Source: Gillisella vitis (GTDB lineage: Bacteria > Pseudomonadota > Alphaproteobacteria > Rhizobiales > Rhizobiaceae). Taken from it: a stretch of DNA of 64,000 bases. The notes under the pieces were generated by a model that searched no databases, was not told where the DNA came from, and saw only the letters and a list, made by a program, of their open reading frames with translations. A program made the position numbers and the translations under genes. The stretch covers positions 124,001 through 188,000 of the forward strand of contig WPHV01000002.1 in assembly GCA_009744235.1 (NCBI GenBank), read 5' to 3'. Position 1 is the stretch's first letter. Each line of letters starts with the position of its first letter. Shown one piece after another: positions 54,014 through 63,014 of this stretch.

Positions 54014-54382
54014 TCACTCCGCTTGAGACTTTGCGATCTGTTTGGGCGGCACATTTCCATTTCTCTCGACCCGGTCACGGTGAAGCGCCGCGCGGGCCAG
54101 CATCATCAGCGTGACCGGCGTCGTGACAGTGACGAAAATGCCGATCAGAATTTCATGGATCGCCAGGCGTGACGATGCAATGGAAAAAAAGATCATCGAT
54201 CCAAGCATGATCCCACCAACGCCCCAGCTCGTTCCAAGCGTTGGCGCATGGATGCGCTCATAGAATGTTGGCAAGCGCAGGAATCCGATTGCGCCAATCA
54301 GCGCCAGCGTCGCGCCAACCAGCAGGAAAAAGGCAATGCAGATGGCGGCCCAAACGGGAATATCCGTTGCGGAATAGATCAT
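54014..54382 (-). CDS. mnhG: Pha/Mrp cation:H+ antiporter subunit G
   Basis: A 122-residue protein with three membrane helices (YSATDIPVWAAICIAFFLLV, TLGTSWGVGGIMLGS, VTVTTPVTLMMLARAAL). The block GFLRLPTFYERIHAPTLG is diagnostic for MnhG/PhaG. Its ATG overlaps the F stop (ATGA). It is the last gene of the antiporter operon and is convergent with the lodB-like gene, 19 bp away. Confidence 0.93.
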   Translation of the reverse strand: MIYSATDIPVWAAICIAFFLLVGATLALIGAIGFLRLPTFYERIHAPTLGTSWGVGGIMLGSMIFFSIASSRLAIHEILIGIFVTVTTPVTLMMLARAALHRDRVERNGNVPPKQIAKSQAE

Positions 54383-54660
54383 TCGATCACCTCCCCACGC
54401 ATCAGAAATTTACCCAGGGCAACGGAGGCGACAAATCCCAACATGCCGATCACCAGGGCGGCTTCAAAATAAATCTCCCGGCCCGTGCCGACACCGAAAG
54501 TCACCAGCAGCAGCATGGCATTGATGTAAAACGTGTCGAGGCCAATGATCCGGTCCTGAGCGCGGGGTCCGATGAACATCCGTACTGACACGATGGCCAT
54601 GGAGGCCACGAGCATCAATTGGGCGAGCGAGACAGCACTGAAGAGAATGATTGCGCTCAT
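54379..54660 (-). CDS. mnhF: Pha/Mrp antiporter subunit F
   Basis: A 93-residue, three-helix protein. The block FIGPRAQDRIIGLDTFYINAM marks MnhF/PhaF. It overlaps E at its start and G at its end by 4 nt each. Confidence 0.93.
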   Translation of the reverse strand: MSAIILFSAVSLAQLMLVASMAIVSVRMFIGPRAQDRIIGLDTFYINAMLLLVTFGVGTGREIYFEAALVIGMLGFVASVALGKFLMRGEVIE

Positions 54661-55133
54661 GCGAATATCTCCAATAGCAGTTTTTCGTAGCGGTTCTTGA
54701 TCGTATCGCGCCAGACGGATTCATCTTTGATATCGAGGACATGAAGAAGAACGGAATTGTCGTTGGAATCATATTCAAGCCATGCCGAACCCGGCGTGCT
54801 TGTCAGGATCACCGCCAGTACGGCCAGGGCGAACTGGCTTTTGATCTCCAGCTGAATAATCACAAATCCCGGATCGTGCTGCCGCGATCCGCTCCTGATG
54901 ATGATGGCGGCGACAGCAATGTTCGATTTGGCGATGTCGTAAAGGACGACAAGAAACAGCTTGGGAAGAAGATACCATTTTTTCAGGTGCGGCTTTTCAG
55001 GACGCAGCGACGCCATGGCCCAGCCTGCGAAGACAGCGACGAATATGCCCAGGATCAAATGGCCAAGGGTGAAACCATTGAGCAGTAGCCACATGACGAC
55101 CAGCGACAGGGTGAGAACCGGATAGGGCAACAT
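54657..55133 (-). CDS. mnhE: Pha/Mrp antiporter subunit E
   Basis: A 158-residue protein with two N-terminal helices and a cytoplasmic domain (ALAVLAVILTSTPGSAWLEY then LLHVLDIKDE), typical of MnhE/PhaE. The frame is open far upstream; ATG 55133 fits family length and overlaps the D stop by one base (TAATG). Confidence 0.92.
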   Translation of the reverse strand: MLPYPVLTLSLVVMWLLLNGFTLGHLILGIFVAVFAGWAMASLRPEKPHLKKWYLLPKLFLVVLYDIAKSNIAVAAIIIRSGSRQHDPGFVIIQLEIKSQFALAVLAVILTSTPGSAWLEYDSNDNSVLLHVLDIKDESVWRDTIKNRYEKLLLEIFA

Positions 55134-56764
55134 TACTCGCCGTCCTTTCCAGTGTTGGACAGGCTTTTGAAGCCGGGAATTTGCGTCGCGTTGCGGACCG
55201 CGTCGATGTAATTTGCCGGGTTGCTCAAGGCGCGGATCGTCGTGTCCATATAGTGCATTGCCGGTCCGGCCTGGATGGTGAGAGCGAGCGTGAGCGCCAG
55301 CAGAAACATCACGGGAACGATTTCGATGACGAGGACACGCGGAACAGTGCCTTCGATCGAGCTCCAGAATGTGCGGATGCCGGCGCGGGTCATGGAAATC
55401 AGCGCGGCGATACCCGACAGGATGACCAGCACGATCAGCGCCCAGATCGCCATAGTTGGCGGCGAACCGATGGCACCGGTGCCCATCATTGCCGATAGCA
55501 TCGCGAATTTGGCGATGAAGCCGGACAGCGGCGGCAGGCCGGAGAGCAATATTCCGCAGGCAGCAAAACAAATGCCGAGAATGGCCATGGTGCCGGGCAT
55601 GGTGACGCCTTCTTCTTCATAGGGCGCCTGCTCATCCGCATCGCCATAGGCATCCATCGTCACGGCAAGGACGTTGGCGCCCGCATCCTGTCCCCGTTCG
55701 ACAAGCTCGATCAACATGAAGAATGCGCTGATGGTCAGTGTTGAACTGACAAGATAAAGCAGAGCTCCAGAGGAGACGGCCCCGTCATTGATGCCGACAA
55801 CCATCAACAAGGTGCCTGAAGACACCAGAACCGAAAACCCGGCCAGCCGACCGAGCGCCTGGGAGGCGAGGACGCCAATCGTCCCGAAAATAAGCGTTGC
55901 CATGCCGCCATAGAGCAGCACGCCCGCGCCGAAGCCCGCCGATGGGCCTTCTGCGAATAACAGCATGGTCAGCCGCAGGATGACATAGATCCCGAGCTTA
56001 CTCATGATGGCGAAAATGCCTGCCACGGGAGCCGATGCCGCGCTATAGGCAGTCGGTAGCCAGAAGCAGAGCGGCCACATGCCCGCCTTGATCAGGAAGA
56101 CGACACCCAATATGCCTGCACCTGCCTCCATCAACATGCGACGGTCCGGCTCCATTTCGGGAATGCGGGCAGCAAGATCAGCCATGTTGAGGGTGCCAGC
56201 CGTGCCGTAAATCAGGCTGACGCCGATCAGGAACAGCAGGGCAGCCACCAGATTGACGGCAATGTAATGCAGCCCCGCCTTGACCCGAAGGGGGCCGGAC
56301 CCATGCAGCAGGAGACCATAGGACGCGGCCAGCATCACCTCGAAAAACACGAAGAGATTGAAGAGGTCGCCCGTCAGGAAGGCTCCGTTGACGCCCATCA
56401 GCAGCAGTTGGAGCATGCTGTGAAAATGTGCGCCGACCGCATGCCAGCGGGCAAACGAAAACATCAGGGCCGGGATGGCGAGCAATGCCGTCAGCAGCAG
56501 CATAAGGGCCGACAAACCATCCAGTACCAGCACGATGCCGAATGGCGCCGCCCAGTTGCCGACCAGATAGACATTCTCAAAGCTGTTCGGCCCGCTTTCG
56601 ATGCGAAACAGAATGATGGCTATGGCTGCCAGCGCGACCGCCGAGACAAGGCTGATCATCGCCTTGGTCAACCTTTGGCGCTCATCGACGAGCAGAAGCA
56701 CCGCACTGGCAACCAATGGCACCAGCACGGGCGCAATGATCAGATGATGGGCCCAACCATTCAT
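55133..56764 (-). CDS. mnhD: Pha/Mrp antiporter subunit D
   Basis: A 543-residue NuoN/NuoM-like subunit with about 14 helices. It carries the proton-channel Glu in FVFFEVMLAASYGLL and Lys in KAGMWPLCFWLPTAYSAAS. Subunits A and D are thought to carry the exchange path. ATG 56764 overlaps the C stop by 4 nt. Confidence 0.93.
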   Translation of the reverse strand: MNGWAHHLIIAPVLVPLVASAVLLLVDERQRLTKAMISLVSAVALAAIAIILFRIESGPNSFENVYLVGNWAAPFGIVLVLDGLSALMLLLTALLAIPALMFSFARWHAVGAHFHSMLQLLLMGVNGAFLTGDLFNLFVFFEVMLAASYGLLLHGSGPLRVKAGLHYIAVNLVAALLFLIGVSLIYGTAGTLNMADLAARIPEMEPDRRMLMEAGAGILGVVFLIKAGMWPLCFWLPTAYSAASAPVAGIFAIMSKLGIYVILRLTMLLFAEGPSAGFGAGVLLYGGMATLIFGTIGVLASQALGRLAGFSVLVSSGTLLMVVGINDGAVSSGALLYLVSSTLTISAFFMLIELVERGQDAGANVLAVTMDAYGDADEQAPYEEEGVTMPGTMAILGICFAACGILLSGLPPLSGFIAKFAMLSAMMGTGAIGSPPTMAIWALIVLVILSGIAALISMTRAGIRTFWSSIEGTVPRVLVIEIVPVMFLLALTLALTIQAGPAMHYMDTTIRALSNPANYIDAVRNATQIPGFKSLSNTGKDGE

Positions 56765-57096
56765 TTTGGTTCGTTCCTCCCATCGACATGGTCGCTTCCC
56801 GTCAGACCGCGCGAGGCCAGCAGCACCACCAGAAACAAGGCGGTGGTGGCAAAGCCGATGACGATAGCTGTGAGAACGAGAGCTTGCGGCACAGGGTCCG
56901 CCAGATGGCCAGCGCCGTCATCGCCAAGAATGGGTGGCACATTCGCCTTGACGCCACCAACACCGAAGATGAACAGATTCACGGCATAGGATAGCAGTGA
57001 AAGCCCGACGATTACCTGATAGGTGCGAGGCCGCAGGATGAGCCAGACGCCGCAGCCGGTCATAACGCCGATGGCGATCGATAGAACAAGCTCCAT
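56761..57096 (-). CDS. mnhC: Pha/Mrp antiporter subunit C
   Basis: A 111-residue NuoK-like protein with three helices (LVLSIAIGVMTGCGVWLIL, VIVGLSLLSYAVNLFIF, ALVLTAIVIGFATTALFLV). GGAGG lies 7 nt before ATG 57096, and its start overlaps the AB stop (TGATG). A GTG at 57099 is less likely. Confidence 0.93.
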   Translation of the reverse strand: MELVLSIAIGVMTGCGVWLILRPRTYQVIVGLSLLSYAVNLFIFGVGGVKANVPPILGDDGAGHLADPVPQALVLTAIVIGFATTALFLVVLLASRGLTGSDHVDGRNEPK

Positions 57097-60023
57097 CACC
57101 CTTCCTCCGATTTCGAGGCATCAATCATGCGCAGGCGATTGATGCGCAAGGACTGATGCGCGAGAGCGACGAGAATAAGAACCGTGGAGCCGACCACGAG
57201 CGCAAACACGCCGAGATCAAATAGCAGCGCCGTTGCCGCCGGGATCTTTCCGATCAACGGGAGATCGATATAGCGGGAATGCGAGGTGAGGAACGGATAT
57301 CCCAGCAACCAGGCGCCGATGCCGGTGGCGACGGCGGTCAACAGGCCTGCACCCATCCAGCGCAGCGGCAGGATACGGATACGATCTTCCGCCCAGCGGG
57401 TGCCGCCCGCCAGATATTGCAGCAGAAACGCAATCGACAGCGTCAACCCCGCAGAAAACCCACCGCCCGGCAGGTCATGTCCACGCATGAACAGGTAAAC
57501 CGACAACGTGACGATAACTGGAAACAGCCATTGCATGATGACCGAGGGGATCAGAAGATAGTCGCGCACCGTATCGCCCGCTGACCGCTCTGGCCGTTCC
57601 TCATCGAAGCGGTTTTGCGCCTGCTGCTGTTCCGGCATGCCCATGCTGTCTTCGGCGGGGCGGAAGCGGCGCAGAAGCCCGTAGACCGTCAGCGCTACAA
57701 CTCCAAGAACGGCAATCTCGCCCAGCGTATCGAAACCGCGGAAATCCACCAGTATGACATTGACCACATTGCGGCCACCGCCCTGTGAATAGGCGTTTTC
57801 CAGGAAATAGCTGGCGATGGCATCGGGAACCGGCATGGTCATCACCGCATAGGCGGTGAACGACATGGCGACACCACAGAGAACTGCGAGGGCGAAATCC
57901 CGAAACCGGCGAAACCGCGCCCTCAAGGTCATGGTCTCGCCAAGTCCTTCGGATCGCTTGGGAAGCCAGCGCAGGCCGAGAAGGATGAGGACTGTGGTGA
58001 CGATTTCGACCAGCAATTGCGTGATGGCCAGATCGGGTGCCGAGAGCCAGACGAAGGTGAGGCAGACGATAAGACCGACGCCACCGAGCATCACCAATGA
58101 TGCGAGACGGTGGTATTTCGCCAGATAGGCGGTGCCGATGGCAAGGCAGATGCCGATGGCCCAAAGGGCTGCAAACACCGGGTCAGCGCCGGAATAGACA
58201 AGCGGGCGAACCTCGAAGCCTCTCAGGTAAAGAGGCAGCATTCCTGCCGCAAAACCCACTGTCACCAGCCAGCGAAGTTGCGGCTGTAGCTTGCGGGTGC
58301 CGAGGCGACGTTCGGCGATACGCGCCCAGTGCCAGGACACTTCAACGATAACGCGCTCGAAAATGCGCTGGCCTTTGAACTTGTGAAAAAACGGCGGGCC
58401 ATCGTGGCACCGGGCGAGATAGTCCTTCAACAGGACATAGATCAGTCCGCCGCCGACAAGGGCGATCATGCTCATCACCAATGGCAGATTGACGCCATGC
58501 CAGATTGCCAGACTGTATTCCGGCGTATCGGCCCTGAGAACACTGACGACGGCGACGTGAAGAAAGGGACCGATCGAGACTGCCGGGATGATGCCGACAA
58601 TCAGGCAGGCCAGCACAAGAAACTCCACGGGAAACCGCATCCAGCGCGGTGGTTCGTGCGGACGGGCAACCGGGAGATCCTGAGGCGGCGGGCCAAAGAA
58701 CACCGTATGGATGAACCGCAGCGAATAGGCGACGCTGAAGGCACTGGCAAGCGTTGCGACATAGGGCAGGATGGTGTCCAGGATCGAATCCGCATGGGTT
58801 TCAACGGCTTCGGCAAAGAACATTTCCTTGGACAGAAAGCCGTTGAGAAGCGGAACGCCAGCCATCGCCGCGCTGGCAACGATAGCAAGCGTTGCGGTGA
58901 ACGGCATGAACCGGAACAGCCCGCTCAACCGCCGCATGTCACGGGTTCCGGTCTCGTGATCGATGATCCCTGCTGCCATGAACAGCGATGCCTTGAAGGT
59001 CGCATGGTTCAGCATGTGGAAAATAGCCGCCACCGTTGCCAATGGGCTTCCCAGACTGAGCAATGTGGTAATCAGTCCGAGATGGCTGATGGTCGAATAG
59101 GCCAGCAGCCCTTTGAGATCCTGCTGGAACATCGCAAAATAGGCGCCGAGCAACAAGGTTGTGATCCCAGCCGCTCCGACAATCCAGAACCATTCATCGG
59201 TGCCTGATAGCACAGGCCAGAACCGCACCAGCAGAAACACCCCGGCTTTGACCATGGTTGCAGAATGGAGAAAGGCCGAAACCGGCGTTGGAGCGGCCAT
59301 GGCGTTCGGTAGCCAGAAATGAAACGGAAACTGGGCGCTTTTCGTCAGCGCTCCAAGCAATATGAACACCAGGGCGGGGACATAAAGGGAATGTTCGCGA
59401 ATGACATTGCCGGAGTCGAGAATGGTGTCGAGATCATAGCTGCCGACGATATTGCCGAGCAGAATAAGGCCAATCAACAGGCAGAAACCGCCGATCCCGG
59501 TAATGGTCAGCGCCATTCGGGCGCCGTCGCGCGCGTTGGGATTATTATGCCAATAGCTGATCAGCAGGAATGAAAAAATGCTTGTCAGTTCCCAGAAGAC
59601 CGACAGGAGGATGACATTGCCCGAAAGCACGATGCCAAGCATCGCGCCCATGAAGGCCAGCAGGAAGGAGAAGAACCGGGGAACCGGATCTTCTTCCGAC
59701 ATATAATAGCGGGCATAGAGCACGACCAGAAAGCCGATGGCTGCAATCAGCATGGTGAAGATCCATGCCAGGCCATCCATCCGCAGCGTAAAATCCAGAC
59801 CAAGCTGCGGTAGCCATGGCATGTTGAACTTTACGACGCCGCCATCGGCGACCGCTGGATAGAGACTTGCCGTCAGCGCCAGCGAAATGAGCATGACAAT
59901 AGCGGCCGAGCCTGCCGGAAGGCGGCGAGACGGCGTATTCAGCAAAAATACAGATAAGAGACTTCCGACGAAAGGCAGAAGCAGGAGAACAACGAGCAGA
60001 GACGGTCCAGCTGTTATCCCAAT
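57096..60023 (-). CDS. mnhA: Pha/Mrp antiporter fused subunit AB, probable ATT start
   Basis: A 975-residue inner-membrane protein: NuoL-like A subunit (~1-790) followed by a MnhB-type C-terminal part (RSAGDTVRDYLLIPSVIMQWLFP onward, ~830-975), the fused form typical of rhizobial Pha1. Motifs include FWELTSIFSFLLISYWHN and KSAQFPFHFWLPNAMAAPTPVSA. The first helix (LLVVLLLLPFVGSLLSVF) lies before the first ATG, GTG or TTG codon. The best start is ATT at 60023, with AAGGA 7 nt upstream. A TTG start at 59945 would remove the helix. It is the first gene of the K+ or Na+/H+ antiporter operon. Confidence 0.85.
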   Translation of the reverse strand: MGITAGPSLLVVLLLLPFVGSLLSVFLLNTPSRRLPAGSAAIVMLISLALTASLYPAVADGGVVKFNMPWLPQLGLDFTLRMDGLAWIFTMLIAAIGFLVVLYARYYMSEEDPVPRFFSFLLAFMGAMLGIVLSGNVILLSVFWELTSIFSFLLISYWHNNPNARDGARMALTITGIGGFCLLIGLILLGNIVGSYDLDTILDSGNVIREHSLYVPALVFILLGALTKSAQFPFHFWLPNAMAAPTPVSAFLHSATMVKAGVFLLVRFWPVLSGTDEWFWIVGAAGITTLLLGAYFAMFQQDLKGLLAYSTISHLGLITTLLSLGSPLATVAAIFHMLNHATFKASLFMAAGIIDHETGTRDMRRLSGLFRFMPFTATLAIVASAAMAGVPLLNGFLSKEMFFAEAVETHADSILDTILPYVATLASAFSVAYSLRFIHTVFFGPPPQDLPVARPHEPPRWMRFPVEFLVLACLIVGIIPAVSIGPFLHVAVVSVLRADTPEYSLAIWHGVNLPLVMSMIALVGGGLIYVLLKDYLARCHDGPPFFHKFKGQRIFERVIVEVSWHWARIAERRLGTRKLQPQLRWLVTVGFAAGMLPLYLRGFEVRPLVYSGADPVFAALWAIGICLAIGTAYLAKYHRLASLVMLGGVGLIVCLTFVWLSAPDLAITQLLVEIVTTVLILLGLRWLPKRSEGLGETMTLRARFRRFRDFALAVLCGVAMSFTAYAVMTMPVPDAIASYFLENAYSQGGGRNVVNVILVDFRGFDTLGEIAVLGVVALTVYGLLRRFRPAEDSMGMPEQQQAQNRFDEERPERSAGDTVRDYLLIPSVIMQWLFPVIVTLSVYLFMRGHDLPGGGFSAGLTLSIAFLLQYLAGGTRWAEDRIRILPLRWMGAGLLTAVATGIGAWLLGYPFLTSHSRYIDLPLIGKIPAATALLFDLGVFALVVGSTVLILVALAHQSLRINRLRMIDASKSEEG

Positions 60024-60030
60024 GCTGTGT

Positions 60031-60035
60031 TCCTT
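60031..60035 (-). promoter_or_regulatory. Ribosome site supporting ATT start of mnhAB
   Basis: Minus-strand AAGGA within an A-rich AAAAAGGAA, 7 nt before ATT 60023. No ATG, GTG or TTG in this frame lies between the in-frame TAG at 60057-60059 and TTG 59945, which is inside the coding sequence after the first membrane helix. Confidence 0.6.
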
Positions 60036-60143
60036 TTTGATTCGAGCCCGGAATGCCTATGCCGCACAACGGATTGGCATCTAGCGACCCGCGCTTTATT
60101 GCGCTATATGATGGATATCAATCAATATGGGTGATACTTGGCG

Positions 60144-60392
60144 ATGGGTCAAGGAAACGAGTCCAAGTTTTTAACACCAGCGTTGTGTCGCGCGGCACGC
60201 GGCCTTCTGGATTGGACCCAACAGGACCTTGCCGAGCGAGCGGGTGTCTCACGTAGCACCATTAAAGATTACGAAAACTGTCGTCACGATCTTCATCGTG
60301 CCAGCGCAGCCCAGTTGAGCCTTGCATTGGAAGGGGGAGGTGTCGTCTTCATTCACCTTGATGATGGCAGAGTTGGGCTATGCTCAAAATGA
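60144..60392 (+). CDS. Small Xre-type helix-turn-helix protein
   Basis: An 82-residue DNA-binding protein. The HTH is in GLLDWTQQDLAERAGVSRST followed by IKDYENCRHDLHR. No other domain is present. Its ribosome site is weak. It is divergent from the antiporter operon (121 bp), so it may regulate it, or be an orphan of the family of short rhizobial HTH proteins. Confidence 0.75.
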   Translation: MGQGNESKFLTPALCRAARGLLDWTQQDLAERAGVSRSTIKDYENCRHDLHRASAAQLSLALEGGGVVFIHLDDGRVGLCSK

Positions 60393-60549
60393 TAATGACA
60401 TTGATGCGGCCAGAAGGCTTTCTTCCCGGCGGAAGTTAGAATTATTGCCCAAGTTTCTGGCCGAAGTTTCGTGGTCCCGTCGTCTTGCGCGGTATATCTG
60501 TCCGGTTGCAGAACCTCGAATCTGCTTATTTTATAATCGCCCCGCGTGC

Positions 60550-60594
60550 TTGACACATTTTTAGGCCGCCCTTAACAATTTCTACCAAATGGTA
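60550..60594 (+). promoter_or_regulatory. Promoter with palindrome before BMP operon
   Basis: TTGACA (60550-60555), 17-nt spacer, TAACAA (60573-60578) form a sigma-70-like promoter. TACCAAATGGTA (60583-60594) is a palindrome at about the start point, where a repressor would block transcription. The first gene starts at 60611. Confidence 0.55.
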
Positions 60595-60610
60595 AAAAAA
60601 GGGGTTCAGA

Positions 60611-61597
60611 ATGGGTGAGCAGTTTTTGATGTCGCGTCGGTCCGTACTGGCGTCGGGCATGGCTTTGGGTGTCAGCGCTTTTGCCCCATCCTTGCGCGCG
60701 GCAGCACCGATCAAGGTGGCGGGCATTCATGGCTCGCCGGTGGAAAATGCCTGGAACTCGGTGCTGCACAAGGCATTGCAGGATGCCGCCAAGGAAGGCG
60801 TGATTGAATATGTGTTTTCCGAGGGCGTGTCCGGCACGGACTATCCGCGCGCGATGCGCGAATATGCCGAGCAGAATGCCAAGCTCATCATTGGTGAAAC
60901 CTTCCCCGTGGAAAAGCAGGCACGCGAAGTTGCCGCCGATTATCCGAAGACGGCCTTTGTCATGGGCTCCAGCGGCAAGCTATCCGGCGATAATTTTGGT
61001 GTTTTCGGCACCTGGAATTTTGATGGTGCCTATCTGGCGGGCATGCTGGCTGGCAAGATGACCAAATCCAACATCGTCGGCTCTGTCGGTGCCATGCCAA
61101 TCCCGGAAGTCAACATGCTGATCAATGCATTTGGCGCAGGCGTAAAAGCTGTCAACCCCAATGCCAAGCATCTTGTGACCTTCATCGGCACGTTCTTTGA
61201 TCCGCCAAAAGCGCGTGAAGCAGGCCTTGCCCAGATTGATGCCGGTGCTGACATCCTGTTTGGCGAACGCATTGGCACGGCAGATGCCGCCAAGGAACGC
61301 GGCATCAAATCCGTTGGCTCGTTGATCGATTACACCCCCCGTTATCCCAACACGGTGTTTGCAAACGCGCTGTGGAACTTCCGCCCGATCCTCAATGCCG
61401 CTCTGGCTGATGTTGCAGCAGGCAAACCAACCGGGCGCGATTACACCGCCTATGGCCTGATGAAAGAAGGCGGCAGCGACATTGTTTTCGTCAAGGGTGT
61501 AGCGCCCGCTGATGCCGAAGCGGCCATGGAAGCCAAGCGCGCCGAGATCAAGGCGGGAACGTTTGAAGTGCCAAAGATCATGACCGAACCAAAGTAA
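60611..61597 (+). CDS. BMP-family ABC transporter substrate-binding protein
   Basis: A 328-residue binding protein of the BMP/PnrA family, which typically binds nucleosides or similar molecules. A twin-arginine-like signal (SRRSVLASGMALGV, cleaved near residue 32) precedes the mature domain with ERGIKSVGSLIDYTPRYPNTV. ATG 60611 follows GGGG at 6 nt. It is followed 7 bp later by an amidase and then the ATPase, so the ligand is probably an amide or ureide-like purine derivative. Confidence 0.88.
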   Translation: MGEQFLMSRRSVLASGMALGVSAFAPSLRAAAPIKVAGIHGSPVENAWNSVLHKALQDAAKEGVIEYVFSEGVSGTDYPRAMREYAEQNAKLIIGETFPVEKQAREVAADYPKTAFVMGSSGKLSGDNFGVFGTWNFDGAYLAGMLAGKMTKSNIVGSVGAMPIPEVNMLINAFGAGVKAVNPNAKHLVTFIGTFFDPPKAREAGLAQIDAGADILFGERIGTADAAKERGIKSVGSLIDYTPRYPNTVFANALWNFRPILNAALADVAAGKPTGRDYTAYGLMKEGGSDIVFVKGVAPADAEAAMEAKRAEIKAGTFEVPKIMTEPK

Positions 61598-61604
61598 GCC
61601 AACC

Positions 61605-63014
61605 ATGCAAGCTGATGCTACTGCTCTGGCCCAAGCGATCGCACACGGTCGCTTGTCTGCCACCGAGGCAATGCAGGCCTCAATCTCCGCCGCTGAAACT
61701 CTCAATGATCTGGGTGCCATTGCCTATATCGATGCGGAAAAGGGCCTTGAAGCGGCGCGGGCAATTGATGCCCTGCCGCTTGATACCAAGCCGCGCTCTG
61801 CCATGGCCTTTGCCGGTGTGCCCACGCTTGCCAAGGATCTGGGCGGGCCGTTTGCGGGCTTTCCGGTGGTGGCGGGATCAAGGCTCATGGCGCGCCGTGG
61901 CGGATTGGTTGATTCCGATTTGGCGGTGCGTTTCCGCGCGGAGGGCTTTTGCGTTTTTGGCCTGACCACCAGCCCGGAATTTGGCCTTTCTCTGGCAAGC
62001 GAGCCGCAGATTGGTCCTATCTGCCGTAATCCGCTGGATAGCGCTCGCACGGCTGGCGGGTCTTCTGGTGGTGCTGCGGCCGCTGTTGCTGCCGGAATTG
62101 TGGCCATTGCCCATGCCACCGATGCCGGTGGTTCCATCCGCGTGCCCGCCGCCTGCTGCGGCCTTGTCGGCCTGAAACCCAGCCGCGGTGCCATGCCCTC
62201 TGGCCCCAGCTTTGGCAATCATTTGGGCGGCATTGCCAGCGAGCTGGTGATTTCCAGATCGGTGCGCGACACGGCAACCAGCTTTTCCGAGCTCAGTGGC
62301 AATGTGAAAGGTCCATTCCCGCCATTTTCACCCACACCGCCAAAGGCTGGCCGCTTGCGCATCGGCATTCTCACCGACACGGGCGATCAATATGCCACCG
62401 ACAGTGAGCGCTTGGTGGCCATTGATGAGGCAGGGCGGGCATTGGAAGCCGACGGTCACCAGCTCGTGCCCATTGCCTTTTCACAAATCGCCCAGCCAGC
62501 GGCGGCAAGCAACGATGCCTTTGTCAATATTGTCTGCGCCAATCTTGCGGAGACGTTTTCGAAATTCAACCTTGATGCATCCAAGACGGAAACACTGACA
62601 CAGGCGACCATTGAGCGCGGACTGGAACTGTCCGCCGCCCATCTGTGGCGCAGCCTCAACGCCATGGTGCTTGTCAGCCGCGATCTATGGCGGTTGTTCG
62701 AGGATATCGATTGTCTGTTGTGCCCGATGTTGTCATCAGCACCCTTGCCGATTGGCTCTTTCCCCAGTGATCATCGCAATACCGATCTGCATTTCGACCG
62801 CATGGCGCGCTTTGCGCCGCTCGCAGCCCTTGCCAATGCGTCAGGCTGCCCGGCCATCACCCTGCCATATGGAAGCGATGCCTCCGGCTTGCCGCTTCCG
62901 GTGCAAATGCTGGCTCCGATGGGCAGTGAGCCATTGCTTTTGCAATTGGCAACCCGCCTTGAGAGGGACCAGCGGTTCCAGCAGAGGTTCCCCATTGCTG
63001 GATTGACGCAATGA
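61605..63014 (+). CDS. Amidase signature-family hydrolase
   Basis: A 469-residue amidase. The catalytic Lys is in GVPTLAKDLGG, and the Ser pair in TAGGSSGGAAAAVAAG and DAGGSIRVPAA forms the Ser-cisSer-Lys triad. No signal, so it acts in the cytoplasm on the imported compound. It lies between the binding protein and the ATPase of the importer and overlaps the latter by 4 nt. Substrate unknown; allophanate, nicotinamide-like and ureido compounds are typical for the family. Confidence 0.9.
   Translation: MQADATALAQAIAHGRLSATEAMQASISAAETLNDLGAIAYIDAEKGLEAARAIDALPLDTKPRSAMAFAGVPTLAKDLGGPFAGFPVVAGSRLMARRGGLVDSDLAVRFRAEGFCVFGLTTSPEFGLSLASEPQIGPICRNPLDSARTAGGSSGGAAAAVAAGIVAIAHATDAGGSIRVPAACCGLVGLKPSRGAMPSGPSFGNHLGGIASELVISRSVRDTATSFSELSGNVKGPFPPFSPTPPKAGRLRIGILTDTGDQYATDSERLVAIDEAGRALEADGHQLVPIAFSQIAQPAAASNDAFVNIVCANLAETFSKFNLDASKTETLTQATIERGLELSAAHLWRSLNAMVLVSRDLWRLFEDIDCLLCPMLSSAPLPIGSFPSDHRNTDLHFDRMARFAPLAALANASGCPAITLPYGSDASGLPLPVQMLAPMGSEPLLLQLATRLERDQRFQQRFPIAGLTQ

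Noticed and set aside
57096-60023. Respiratory complex I subunit (NuoL)
   Set aside because: The fused MnhB part and the C, D, E, F, G neighbours define the Pha/Mrp antiporter.
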